The translations under genes and the position numbers were made by a program. From Halosimplex rubrum (lineage in GTDB: Archaea; Halobacteriota; Halobacteria; Halobacteriales; Haloarculaceae): a stretch of 64,000 bases of DNA. This document shows positions 44,786 through 53,221 of this stretch, piece after piece. A model generated the notes under the pieces. The model was not told the DNA's origin and searched no databases. It saw only the letters and a program-made list of their open reading frames with translations. The DNA lies in assembly GCF_013415885.1 (NCBI RefSeq), contig NZ_CP058910.1:2356001-2420000 (forward strand), written 5' to 3'. Each line of letters opens with the position of its first letter. Positions within the stretch are counted from its first letter, which is position 1.

Positions 44786-46395
44786 AGCCCGACACCTCCC
44801 TGGAACAGCGCGCCCGCAGCGTCACCGACCGCCCCGTACGGGACCGCGATGGTAGCCGCTCCGGGCGGGAGGATCGGGTTGACGGCGTCCTGGATCATCT
44901 GGTACACCAGCCCGGGGTCCACGCCCAGGGCGATGACCAGCGCCAGGAGCACGACGAGCGGCGCCACGTCGTGGACCGGCGCCCGCGACACGTCGTAGTC
45001 CGTGGCGAGGCTGTACTCGCCGAACAGCGTCCGCTGCATCGCCCACAGCAGGTAGCCCGCCACGATGACGATGCCGAACATGCCGGCGGCTGTCACCAGC
45101 GGCGCCGCGGGGATGTACGGCGAGGCGAACGCGCCCTGGAAGATGAGGTACTCGGCGGCGAAGCCGGCCATCAGCGGCAGGCCCATGTAGCCGAACGCGG
45201 CGGCGACGAGGATGCCGACCGTCCAGGGCATCCGGTCGGCGATCCCGGAGATGTCGCCCACCATCCGGGTGTGGGTCTCGTTGTAGATGACGCCGACCGT
45301 CATGAACATCAGCCCCGAGATGAGGCCGTGGGCGACCATCTGGAAGGTCGCGCCGCCGAAGCCGTGCGGCGTGAACGCGACCAGACCCAGGATGACGTAG
45401 CCCATCGACGAGATAGAGGAGTAGGCGACGATGCGCTTGAGGTCCTGTTGGGCCAGCGCGAGCATCGCGCCGTAGACGATGCTGAGAACGCCGAAGGCGA
45501 CGATGATCGCCGCGTACTCGCGCGCGATGTCCTGGAGCATCGTGAAGTTGAACCGCAGCAGGGCGTAGGTCCCCATCTTCAGGAGGACGCCCGCCAGCAT
45601 GACCGACACCGGCGTCGGCGCCTCGACGTGGGCGTCGGGCAGCCACGTGTGGACGGGGAAGACGGGCACCTTCACCGCGAACCCGGCGAACATCAGCGCG
45701 AACGCGACCACCCGGAGCGTCCCGGGCGCGATGCCGGCGACGCTCCCGAGGGCGCCGTCGGTGCGGAGCGCCTGCGCGATGGCGGGCATGTCGAACGTCG
45801 AGATGGAGTCGCCCAGCCCGAACACGAGCGCCATGAAGCCGACGAACATGACCAGCGTCGCCACGTTCGTGTAGACGAAGAACTTGATGGCGGCGTACTT
45901 CCGGCGCGGGCCGCCCCAGACGCCGATGAGGAAGTACATCGGGACGAGCACGGCCTCCCAGAACACCAGCCACAGCAGGAAGTCCAGCGCGGTGAACACG
46001 CCGATGAGACTGGCCTCCATCAGCAGCATCAGCCCGTAGAACTGCGACTGGCGCTCGTCGATGGGCGTCCACGAGCTGACGAGCGCGAGCGTCGTCAGCA
46101 CGGTCGCCAGCACGAGCAGCGGCAGACTGATGCCGTCCAGGCCGACGTGCCATGCGAGGTCGTAGCGGCCGAGACTCAGCCAGCCGATCGTCGACTCGAA
46201 GGCGATATCGCCGTCGGCCATCAGCGCGTTGCCGACGCCGTCGAAGGCCGTGTACATCCACAGCGAGATGCCGACGGGGACGAGGCTCACCGCGGCGGCG
46301 AGCTTGCCCGCCCACTCGTCGGGCGAGAGGAAGACCACCAGTGCGCCCAGCAGCGTGGCGCCCAGCAGAGCCTCGACAGGTCCGGCGATGGGCAT
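44779..46395 (-). CDS. nuoM: NADH-quinone oxidoreductase subunit M
   Basis: A 538-residue antiporter-like proton-pumping subunit with about fourteen helices. The key glutamate region FWEAVLVPMYFLIGVWG, the lysine helix KVPVFPVHTWLPDAHVEAPT and DLKRIVAYSSISSMGYVILG are the conserved NuoM markers. It overlaps nuoN downstream and touches nuoL upstream by one base, indicating one coupled transcript. Confidence 0.94.
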   Translation of the reverse strand: MPIAGPVEALLGATLLGALVVFLSPDEWAGKLAAAVSLVPVGISLWMYTAFDGVGNALMADGDIAFESTIGWLSLGRYDLAWHVGLDGISLPLLVLATVLTTLALVSSWTPIDERQSQFYGLMLLMEASLIGVFTALDFLLWLVFWEAVLVPMYFLIGVWGGPRRKYAAIKFFVYTNVATLVMFVGFMALVFGLGDSISTFDMPAIAQALRTDGALGSVAGIAPGTLRVVAFALMFAGFAVKVPVFPVHTWLPDAHVEAPTPVSVMLAGVLLKMGTYALLRFNFTMLQDIAREYAAIIVAFGVLSIVYGAMLALAQQDLKRIVAYSSISSMGYVILGLVAFTPHGFGGATFQMVAHGLISGLMFMTVGVIYNETHTRMVGDISGIADRMPWTVGILVAAAFGYMGLPLMAGFAAEYLIFQGAFASPYIPAAPLVTAAGMFGIVIVAGYLLWAMQRTLFGEYSLATDYDVSRAPVHDVAPLVVLLALVIALGVDPGLVYQMIQDAVNPILPPGAATIAVPYGAVGDAAGALFQGGVGLW

Positions 46396-48491
46396 CAGAC
46401 ACCACCTCCGAGCACGACGAAGACGACCAGCAACAGTGCGAGCGACAGCGTCATCAGCGCCGCGTAGTTCGAGACGACGCCCGACTGGATGCGGCGGAAG
46501 CGCGAGCCGGTGAAGAGGCTCACGCTACTGACGCCGTTGACGACGCCGTCGACGACGCCCTGGTCGAACTTGTCCGCGGCCCGCGCGATCGGGACCGTCA
46601 CGCCCTGTGCCAGCCACACCTGATACTCGTCCTGGTAGTAGTTGTGCATGAGCAGCGTCTTCGCGCCTCCCAGCTTGTCCGTGTGCTCGACCGGCTCGTC
46701 GACGCCGTAGAGGCTGCGCGCGAAGAGCACGCCGGCCAGTGCCAGCCCCAGCGAGACAGCCGCCGAAGCGAGCAACGTCGTCGTCTCGCCCAGCGGGTAG
46801 CCCGCGGTGACGTGGGCCACGTCGTGCAGCAGTCCCTCGTAGTGGTGCAGCCCCGTCGACAGCGCTTCCGGCCAGCCGCCCTCCTCCGGCCCGTTGACCC
46901 ACTTGTGGAGGAAGTCGATGTGCAGTCCGGTCAGCTCCGCGACCGGCTTCATGTTGATGAACCCGACCGTCGCGGCGCCGATACCGAGCACGGCCAGCGG
47001 CGCCTTGACGTTCCAGCGCACCGGCTCGGGGTCCCGAGCCGTCTCGGAGCGGGCGTCCCCGTGGAAGGTCAGGTAGACCATCCGGAACGTGTAGAAGCCC
47101 GTGAAGAACACGGCGAGCAGCCCCATCGCGTACGCGAGGAGATACATCGTCCCGAGCATCCCCTGGCTCCCGAAGCCGTGGATGAGCGCCTCGTAGAGCA
47201 CCTCGTCTTTGGACCAGAAGCCCGCGAACGGGACGATCCCGGCCAGCGCGAGCGAGCCCGAGAGGAACGTCCAGTAGGTGACGGGCATCTTGTCCTTGAG
47301 CCCGCCCATGTCCCACATGTTCTCGTTGTGGTGCATCGCGATGATGACCGACCCGGCGCCGAGGAACAGCAGCGCCTTGAAGATCGCGTGGGTGGTCAGG
47401 TGGAAGACCGCCGCGACGTACCCGCCGGAGCCCAGCGCGAGCATCATGTAGCCGTACTGGGAGATGGTCGAGTACGCGAGCACCTGCTTGAGTTCCTGCT
47501 TGACGACGCCCATCGTCGCCGCGAACAGCGCGGTGAACCCGCCGATGAGCGCGATGATCGCGAGTGCGGTCGGCGAGAGCAGGTAGAAGCCGTACATGCG
47601 TGCGACGAGGTAGACGCCGGCCGCGACCATCGTCGCCGCGTGGATGAGCGCCGAAACCGGCGTCGGGCCCTCCATCGCGTCGGGCAGCCACGTGTGCAGC
47701 GGGAACTGGGCGGACTTGCCCACCACGCCGCCGAGCACGAGCAGTCCGAGGATCGTCATCCAGGTCTGGGCGCCGTAGCCGGCGGTGAAGATGTCGGCCT
47801 CGCCGTTGAGCGCCATCTCGGCGATCTGCGGGAAGCTCTGCATCGTGCCCGAGGCGGTCTCGACGGGGGCGAACAGGCCCGTGCCGAACGTGGCGAAGAT
47901 GCCGACCACGCCGACGAGGAAGAAGTAGTCACCGAAGCGGGTGACCAGGAACGCCTTCTTCGCGGCCGACGGCGGGCCGTCCTCGCGGAACCAGAAGCCG
48001 ATCAGGAGATACGAACAGAGCCCGACCAGCTCGAAGAACATGAACGCCATCAGGATGTTGTTCGAGAAGACAAAGGCGAGCATGCTCGCCGTGAACAGGC
48101 CGAGCCCGGCGTAGTAGCGGGGCAGGCCGGTCTCGCCCTCGTCGTTCATGTAGCCCAGCGAGAAGACGTGGACCAGCAGGGCGATGAGCGAGACGATGAC
48201 GAGCATGAGCGCCGTCAGCGGGTCGACCAGGATACCGAACCGCAGCGTGAGCGCGCCGTCGGCGACGCCGGCGACCCACGTGTAGAGGTTCTCGTTGTAG
48301 TACGTCGCCGTGCCGGTGATCCCGGCGACGGTCAGCGCCGTCCAGATCGAGAGGACGAGCGAGCCGGCGGTCGCGAGGATACCGGCCTCGGCGCCGCGCT
48401 TCGGCATGTACTGCCCGGCGAACAACGAGACGACGAACGCCAGGAACGGGAGCGCTGCGATCGCGGGAACGAAGTCGAATGCACCTGCCAT
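46395..48491 (-). CDS. nuoL: NADH-quinone oxidoreductase subunit L
   Basis: A 698-residue antiporter-like subunit, the longest of the membrane arm. FFELVGLCSYLLIGFWFRED, KSAQFPLHTWLPDAMEGPTPVS's conserved core and ELKQVLAYSTISQYGYMMLA are typical NuoL motifs. The extended C-terminus from about residue 560, with GAKTLLMHNYYQDEYQVWLAQ, matches the lateral helix region. A two-base gap separates it from nuoK. Confidence 0.94.
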   Translation of the reverse strand: MAGAFDFVPAIAALPFLAFVVSLFAGQYMPKRGAEAGILATAGSLVLSIWTALTVAGITGTATYYNENLYTWVAGVADGALTLRFGILVDPLTALMLVIVSLIALLVHVFSLGYMNDEGETGLPRYYAGLGLFTASMLAFVFSNNILMAFMFFELVGLCSYLLIGFWFREDGPPSAAKKAFLVTRFGDYFFLVGVVGIFATFGTGLFAPVETASGTMQSFPQIAEMALNGEADIFTAGYGAQTWMTILGLLVLGGVVGKSAQFPLHTWLPDAMEGPTPVSALIHAATMVAAGVYLVARMYGFYLLSPTALAIIALIGGFTALFAATMGVVKQELKQVLAYSTISQYGYMMLALGSGGYVAAVFHLTTHAIFKALLFLGAGSVIIAMHHNENMWDMGGLKDKMPVTYWTFLSGSLALAGIVPFAGFWSKDEVLYEALIHGFGSQGMLGTMYLLAYAMGLLAVFFTGFYTFRMVYLTFHGDARSETARDPEPVRWNVKAPLAVLGIGAATVGFINMKPVAELTGLHIDFLHKWVNGPEEGGWPEALSTGLHHYEGLLHDVAHVTAGYPLGETTTLLASAAVSLGLALAGVLFARSLYGVDEPVEHTDKLGGAKTLLMHNYYQDEYQVWLAQGVTVPIARAADKFDQGVVDGVVNGVSSVSLFTGSRFRRIQSGVVSNYAALMTLSLALLLVVFVVLGGGV

Positions 48492-48492
48492 C

Positions 48493-48798
48493 TTACCACC
48501 TCATCGTAGCCGCTTTGGTCACGTCGACGCCCTCGAAGTTGCGATACAGCACGAGGATGATACCGATACCGACCGCCACTTCGGCGGCCGCCAGCGCCAT
48601 CACGAACAGCGAGAACACCTGCCCCGTGAGGTTCCCGTAGTGGAACGAGAACGCGACGAGGTTGATGTTCGCCGCGTTGAGCATCAGCTCGACGGACATC
48701 AGGAATATCAGGGCGTTGCGCCGCGTCAGGATGCCGTAGACGCCGATGCAGAACACCGCCGCCGACAGCAGGAGGTAGTACTGGGTCGCGATCGCCAT
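48493..48798 (-). CDS. nuoK: NADH-quinone oxidoreductase subunit K
   Basis: A 101-residue, three-helix subunit. It has [20 protein letters not shown] at the start, the conserved glutamate in [18 protein letters not shown] and a second in [19 protein letters not shown]; both are essential for proton movement in complex I. Its start overlaps the end of the preceding nuoJ2-like gene by one base. Confidence 0.94.
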   Translation of the reverse strand: MAIATQYYLLLSAAVFCIGVYGILTRRNALIFLMSVELMLNAANINLVAFSFHYGNLTGQVFSLFVMALAAAEVAVGIGIILVLYRNFEGVDVTKAATMRW

Positions 48799-49202
48799 CA
48801 GTCGTCACCTCCGTCGGTCGTCGCCCGGTCGTCGCCGGTCGCCTCGTCGGTCCGGTCGTCGCCCGTCCGACCGGGGATCCGACGCCCGCCGTCCGTGAGC
48901 GCGGTGACGACGCTCTCGTCGTCCTCGCGGCGGGCGAGCATCACGGCCCCGTCCAGCGCCGCGTCGAGCACCAGGGCGATGAGGATAAAGGCGACCAGGA
49001 AGCTCTCCGCCGGGATCGCGGCCTGGTCGACCATGTTGAACATCGCGTAGCCGATGCTCGCGACGATGCTACCGTCGGCGAACCCTTCCGGCCGGCCCAG
49101 CTCCGCCATGAAGAACACGTAGGCCATGACGGCGAACAGGGCCAGCGCGGCCAGCCCGTTGACGTAGTTCACGTCGGTCGCCAGCCGCGGACGGGAGGTC
49201 AT
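48798..49202 (-). CDS. nuoJ2: NADH-quinone oxidoreductase subunit J, second half (NuoJ2)
   Basis: A 134-residue protein with two or three hydrophobic helices ([40 protein letters not shown]) and an acidic tail of about 45 residues rich in Asp, Thr and Gly. In haloarchaea subunit J is encoded by two genes and this corresponds to the second. Its identification rests on position between J1 and K and on the size of the helical segment. The start overlaps nuoJ1 by four bases. Confidence 0.8.
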   Translation of the reverse strand: MTSRPRLATDVNYVNGLAALALFAVMAYVFFMAELGRPEGFADGSIVASIGYAMFNMVDQAAIPAESFLVAFILIALVLDAALDGAVMLARREDDESVVTALTDGGRRIPGRTGDDRTDEATGDDRATTDGGDD

Positions 49203-49468
49203 GTCGCCACCTCGTCGGGCTGGGTGTCTTTGTCCGTGAGCATGATGGCGAACGTGATGAGGATGAGTACCCCACCGACGTACACCAGTATCTGCATCGC
49301 GGCGATGAACTCGGCGCGGAGCATGACGTAGTACACTGCCACCGACAGCAGCGAGACGCCGAGCATCAGCGCCGAGTGCCAGACGTCGCGCACTAACACG
49401 ACGCCCAGGCTGCTCCCCAGTGTGACTATGGCGAACAGCGCAAACGCGATTGACTCGAGCAATGCCAT
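49199..49468 (-). CDS. nuoJ1: NADH-quinone oxidoreductase subunit J, first half (NuoJ1)
   Basis: An 89-residue protein with three helices; LGSSLGVVLVRDVWHSALML and FIAAMQILVYVGGVLILITF are the conserved NuoJ segments around the flexible helix. It is the first gene of the nuo run here: upstream there is no nuoI, H, CD, B or A, only a promoter region and an unrelated small membrane protein. The remaining complex I genes must lie elsewhere. Confidence 0.9.
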   Translation of the reverse strand: MALLESIAFALFAIVTLGSSLGVVLVRDVWHSALMLGVSLLSVAVYYVMLRAEFIAAMQILVYVGGVLILITFAIMLTDKDTQPDEVAT

Positions 49469-49494
49469 CGTTGTCTCGAATCTCCTACCGGACG

Positions 49495-49508
49495 CCCTTT
49501 GAAGATTT
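49495..49508 (-). promoter_or_regulatory. weak TATA-like element for nuoJ1
   Basis: The minus strand reads AAATCTTCAAAGGG, roughly 33 bases before the ATG at 49468; the core is poor, so activation by a bound regulator would be expected. Confidence 0.35.
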
Positions 49509-49520
49509 CTGTATCGTCCC

Positions 49521-49558
49521 GCGCGTGGCCGCTCACGCGCCCGAAATCGTTAACGATT
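49521..49558. promoter_or_regulatory. two adjacent inverted repeats upstream of nuoJ1
   Basis: GCGCGTG-GCCGCT-CACGCGC (49521-49540) has perfect 7-base arms. Five bases further, AATCGTTAACGATT (49545-49558) is a perfect 14-base palindrome. Both lie upstream of the nuoJ1 promoter core and would suit regulator binding. Confidence 0.45.
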
Positions 49559-49732
49559 CGACGCAAACCCCCGGACGACCCCTGTCGAGCCCCCTATCGA
49601 CGCCCGACGTGTTCGGGTCGCGCCGCTCTCGGCCCCGTTCGGTCGTCCGAGTCGCGCGCCGCGTCGCTCGCGCGCGCTCGAACCCCGTCCGGAGCCGCGT
49701 TCGGTCGGCCTGGGTACGCGGCCCGCGCCGGC

Positions 49733-50017
49733 CTACTCGATCCGGCTCTCGTCGTACCGGGAGACGTACTGGACCGCCAGCAGTAGCACGCCCAGCCCGA
49801 CGCCGACGGTGGCGACGCCGAACGTCGCCATCCCGAGCGGCGACGCCGGCAGGTCGACGACGAAGAACAGGGTCGGGTCCATGCCCTCGGGGTTGACGTA
49901 GCCCAGCAGGGCGCCCATCGTGCCCGCCACGCCCAGCACGGCCAGATACACCGCCAAGACGACGCGCGAGCCCGCGACCCGCCCGCCGAGCGCCAGTCGA
50001 TCGGTGTTGGCTGTCAC
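49733..50017 (-). CDS. small haloarchaeal membrane protein, oxidase-cluster type
   Basis: A 94-residue protein with two hydrophobic helices (VVLAVYLAVLGVAGTMGALL and GVATVGVGLGVLLLAVQYVS) joined by a loop with PEGMDPTLFFVVDLPASPLG. I recall a similar haloarchaeal family (DUF7520) near cytochrome oxidase genes, but the name is from memory. It lies between the nuo and cox genes and may assist either complex; the function is unknown. It shares a divergent promoter with the 38-residue gene at 50077. Confidence 0.65.
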   Translation of the reverse strand: MTANTDRLALGGRVAGSRVVLAVYLAVLGVAGTMGALLGYVNPEGMDPTLFFVVDLPASPLGMATFGVATVGVGLGVLLLAVQYVSRYDESRIE

Positions 50018-50038
50018 GACCGGCGGTTGGGACCGCGG

Positions 50039-50055
50039 GTGGTTAGCCTTTTCAC
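50039..50055. promoter_or_regulatory. overlapping divergent promoters
   Basis: GGTTAGCC read on the minus strand and CCTTTTCAC on the plus strand give TATA-like cores at leaderless distance from the genes at 50017 and 50077, so the two small membrane proteins are probably co-regulated. Confidence 0.45.
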
Positions 50056-50076
50056 ATCGCGGCCGCTAGGTCGGGT

Positions 50077-50193
50077 ATGAGCGATTTCGACGACGACTCC
50101 GGCTTCTCGGAGAAGGAACTCCTCCTGTTCGTCCTCACCGCCATCGCGCTGCTGATGGGCGCCTCGACGTTCGTCCTCGTCATGGGCGGGTAG
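50077..50193 (+). CDS. 38-residue single-helix membrane microprotein
   Basis: The short frame encodes MSDFDDDSGFSEKELLLFVL then a hydrophobic helix ending VLVMGG. It has an acidic N-terminus and one membrane span, like the tiny accessory subunits of cytochrome oxidases. The gene is supported by a promoter at leaderless spacing and by its position in the oxidase neighbourhood. I know no named family with confidence. Confidence 0.65.
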   Translation: MSDFDDDSGFSEKELLLFVLTAIALLMGASTFVLVMGG

Positions 50194-50284
50194 ACGACTC
50201 CCCGGCGTCCCCGCCTCCCGGTTCGCGGCGCCCGCGCTCGGTAGTGACCGTGTACTTTTCGTCCGAGTGACCCTATCTGGGCCG

Positions 50285-50685
50285 ATGAAACCCGAGAGAA
50301 CGCTGGTGACGCTCGGCGTCGACGATATCGACGAATCGATCCGGTTCTATCGGGACGGACTCGGGTTCCCGATTCGGGACCGGGAGGCGGACGGCGACGC
50401 GGCTTTCTTCGAACTCGACGGCGCGTGGCTCTCGCTGTACCCGCGGGACGCGCTCGCGGGAGACGCCGCCGTCCCCGACGACGGAAGCGGCTTCTCCGGG
50501 GTCACGCTCGCCCACAACGTCCCGAACGAAGCCGAGGTCGACGGGGTCCTCACGGAGGCGGACGCCGCGGGTGGCCGGGTCGTCAAGCCGGCTGGAGAGA
50601 CGTTCTGGGGCGGATACTCGGGGGACTTCGAGATCCCGACGGCCACCTGTGGGAGGTCGCGTCCCCGGAGCTCACCGACGAGTAA
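50285..50685 (+). pseudogene. VOC-superfamily protein disrupted by a frameshift
   Basis: From the ATG at 50285 the frame reads as a vicinal-oxygen-chelate (glyoxalase-like) protein: RTLVTLGVDDIDESIRFYRD through ETFWGGYSGDFE. It then goes out of frame (IPTATCGRSR). The next frame, from about 50631, gives exactly the expected ending DPDGHLWEVASPELTDE with TAA at 50683-50685. Restoring one G in GAGATCCC (GAGGATCCC) joins DFE to DPDGHLWEV. So one base is missing near 50630, either a true frameshift or a sequencing error. The intact protein would have about 133 residues. Confidence 0.85.
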
Positions 50686-50741
50686 GGGGCTCGGTCGCGT
50701 TCGAAACGCTCCGGAAAACGGTCGTTCGGTCGCGGTCGCGC

Positions 50742-52592
50742 TCAGTTCTCGGCGCCGGTGGAGCCGTCCTCGTCGACGACCTCGCCGCCGCCGGAGCGAG
50801 GCTCCGACGAGGTGTCGTTCGCGTCACTCACGACGCCGCCGTCGGTGACGGCTTCCTCCGCCTCACCGCCGTCGGCCAGCGCAGTCGTGATGCGCCGTTC
50901 GTGCCACTGGAACTCGCGGCCGTGCTGGTCGGTCTCCTTGAGGTCCCACGGGTCGGGGTCCTCGAGCTTGGGGCCTTCCAGCCAGGACTGCAGCAGGTTC
51001 CAGACGAAGATGATCTGGCCGAGCAGCAGGATGATGGCGCCGACGGAGGCGGCCTGGTGCATCAGCGTCACCATGTCCAGCGGCGCGATGGCGTTGTTGA
51101 AGTCGTAGGTCGCGTACCGGCGGGGCATGCCGAGGTAGCCGAGGAACAGCATCGCGAAGAACGTGATGTTGGTCCCGATCATCGACAGCCAGAAGTGGGC
51201 CTTGCCGAGCGTGCGCTGGTACATCCGGCCCGTGAAGATGGGGAACCAGTAGTAGATGCCGGCGAACCCGGCAAACGCGATGGCGCCCATCACGACGTAG
51301 TGGAAGTGACCGACCACGTAGTAGGTGTCGTGGAGGATCTGGTCGACGGGGACCGAGGCGAGGAAGACGCCGGTCACGCCGCCGATGATGAAGTTCGCGA
51401 CGAAGCCGATACAGAACAGCATCGGCGTCGTCAGTCGGATGCGGCCGTTCCACATCGTCGTGATCCAGTTGAACGTCTTGACCGCGGAGGGTATCGCGAT
51501 CGCGAGCGAGACGGCCATGAACGAGGCCCGGAGACGCGGGTCGATCCCCGTCGTGAACATGTGGTGGGCCCAGACGCCGAAGGAGAGGACCCCGATGGCC
51601 AGCGTCGAGTAGACGACGAACTTGAACCCGAACAGCTTCCGACCGGAGAACTTCGGGATGACGTAGCTGACGATCCCCATCGGCGGGAGGACGAGGATGT
51701 ACACCTCGGGGTGGCCGAAGAACCAGAAGAGATGTTGCCAGAGGATGGGGCCGCCGCCCTCGCCGACCGCGTAGAACGTCGTCGCGAGGTTGCGGTCGAG
51801 CAGCAGCATGACGATGGCGCTCCCCAGCAGCGGGAACGCGAAGAGGATGAGCGCCGACTGGGTGAGGATGGTCCACGAGAAGATGTCGAGGTTCGCCCAG
51901 TTGACGTCGTCGTCGCGCTCGGTGAAGATGGTCGCGATGAAGTTGATGGCGCCCATCGTCGCCGAGACCCCCGTCAGATGCAGCCCGAGCAGCATGAGGT
52001 CGACGCCGGGGTTGGCCTGTTCGACCGACAGCGGCGTGTACATCGTCCAGGCGGTCTGGGCGCCGGTCATTCCGGGGAGGAAGAAGCCGGCCCAGATGAG
52101 GAGGGCGCCCGGCGGGAGCAGCCAGAAGGCGATGGCGTTGATCCGCGGGAACGCCATGTCGTCGGCGCCGATCAGCAGCGGGATGAAGTAGTTCGAGAAC
52201 GCCGCGATGATGGGCGTCCCGAACAGGAACAGCATCGTGATCCCGTGACTCGTCAGGATAGCGTTGTAGAACCCGTTCTCGAAGACCGCGCCGGTCGGCG
52301 CGATGAGCTGCATCCGGATGCCGAACGCCATCAGGCCGCCGACGGCGAACGCGATGACGGCGTAGGTGCCGTAGAGGATGCCGATGTCCTTGTGGTCGAC
52401 CGTCGTCAGCCAGCGAGTGATACCGGCCGGCTTCTCGCGGTGGACGGTGGCACCGGCGTCGCCGTAGCCGCCGCCACCACCGCTCACCAGCGGCGTATAC
52501 GAGCGCCAGTCCTCGACCCGTGAGAGAAACGCCGCGACGCCGACGAGGAAAACCCCCATCAACACCGTCAGCGTGAGCTGCGCTGATACCAT
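50742..52592 (-). CDS. coxA: cytochrome c oxidase subunit I (heme-copper, type A)
   Basis: A 616-residue subunit I. Heme and copper ligands are all present: ILTSHGITMLFLFG (low-spin heme His), FFGHPEVYILVLPP (CuB His, cross-linked Tyr and the channel Glu of A1-type oxidases), WAHHMFTTG (the other two CuB His) and VVGHFHYVVMGA (heme ligands). It extracts electrons for oxygen reduction and pumps protons. The C-terminal 60 residues are acidic and cytoplasmic. No subunit II or III gene lies beside it in this window. A TATA-like box overlaps 52615-52625. Confidence 0.95.
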   Translation of the reverse strand: MVSAQLTLTVLMGVFLVGVAAFLSRVEDWRSYTPLVSGGGGGYGDAGATVHREKPAGITRWLTTVDHKDIGILYGTYAVIAFAVGGLMAFGIRMQLIAPTGAVFENGFYNAILTSHGITMLFLFGTPIIAAFSNYFIPLLIGADDMAFPRINAIAFWLLPPGALLIWAGFFLPGMTGAQTAWTMYTPLSVEQANPGVDLMLLGLHLTGVSATMGAINFIATIFTERDDDVNWANLDIFSWTILTQSALILFAFPLLGSAIVMLLLDRNLATTFYAVGEGGGPILWQHLFWFFGHPEVYILVLPPMGIVSYVIPKFSGRKLFGFKFVVYSTLAIGVLSFGVWAHHMFTTGIDPRLRASFMAVSLAIAIPSAVKTFNWITTMWNGRIRLTTPMLFCIGFVANFIIGGVTGVFLASVPVDQILHDTYYVVGHFHYVVMGAIAFAGFAGIYYWFPIFTGRMYQRTLGKAHFWLSMIGTNITFFAMLFLGYLGMPRRYATYDFNNAIAPLDMVTLMHQAASVGAIILLLGQIIFVWNLLQSWLEGPKLEDPDPWDLKETDQHGREFQWHERRITTALADGGEAEEAVTDGGVVSDANDTSSEPRSGGGEVVDEDGSTGAEN

Positions 52593-52614
52593 GCAGGGAA
52601 CTCGGGACTGGTGC

Positions 52615-52625
52615 CATATGAATGG
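52615..52625 (-). promoter_or_regulatory. TATA-like box for coxA
   Basis: The minus strand reads CCATTCATATG about 28 bases before the ATG at 52592. Confidence 0.5.
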
Positions 52626-52758
52626 TTAGGAAACCCTTCCGCCGAACCTGTTCGCGTGTCCGGATATCGCGTGGAGAATCGTGACGTTCCGTTCGACCGG
52701 GTCGGGCGGATTCGCCCGGATGAACGCGGTGGTTCGGGAGCGTACCGAGCGCGAGAAC

Positions 52759-52798
52759 GGACCGTACTCGACGGGAAGGGACCGTACTCGACGGGAAG
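52759..52798. repeat. 20-bp perfect tandem duplication
   Basis: GGACCGTACTCGACGGGAAG occurs twice head-to-tail (52759-52778 and 52779-52798) in the 263-base gap between coxA and the next small gene. It is not part of a coding region. Confidence 0.9.
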
Positions 52799-52855
52799 CG
52801 GAGAGCGGTCGGACGACGGTCGGGCGGGGCCGATGCAGCGCGGCCGACGCCGGCT

Positions 52856-53101
52856 TCACTCGTGGTCGACGTCCATCTCGTTCTCGGCGGTGGAGATGGC
52901 CTTGCCGGCGTAGTAGGTGAGGATCACGAGCAGGATCGCCGTGACGCCGACGATGGCGAACTGCAGTCCGGTGACGAGCGGGTCGACGCCCCAGGTCGGG
53001 AACAGAACGAACGCGCCGATGAAGAACACGAGGATGCCGAGCGGGATGAAGTTGACCGTCAGGTCCAAGAGCGTCTCGCGGTCGAAGACCTTCTCTGTCA
53101 T
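52856..53101 (-). CDS. small two-helix membrane protein (DUF6684-like)
   Basis: An 81-residue protein beginning EKVFDRETLLDLTVNFIPLG with two helices (LGILVFFIGAFVLFPTWGV and LQFAIVGVTAILLVILTYYA) and a charged C-terminus. It matches a haloarchaeal family (DUF6684, from memory) that usually lies beside coxA, so an accessory or assembly role in the oxidase is likely but unproven. It has a strong TATA-like box (AGTATATTTAGCC on the minus strand, about 53125-53137) at leaderless distance. Confidence 0.75.
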   Translation of the reverse strand: MTEKVFDRETLLDLTVNFIPLGILVFFIGAFVLFPTWGVDPLVTGLQFAIVGVTAILLVILTYYAGKAISTAENEMDVDHE

Positions 53102-53221
53102 ACCACGGGGTTCGGTCAGGCGGCTAAATATACTGTCGGTTCGCGCCGGCGAGCGCGCGATTGTACGGCGAATCCGTTCGGCCCGGTCGGCGACGGCGAA
53201 CTGGGCCCGGTGGCCGTCCGT

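Noticed and set aside
46152-48509. A 785-codon Arg/Glu-rich frame opposite nuoL
   Set aside because: Antisense of a hydrophobic, conserved gene, which produces charged low-complexity sequence; no promoter or family support.
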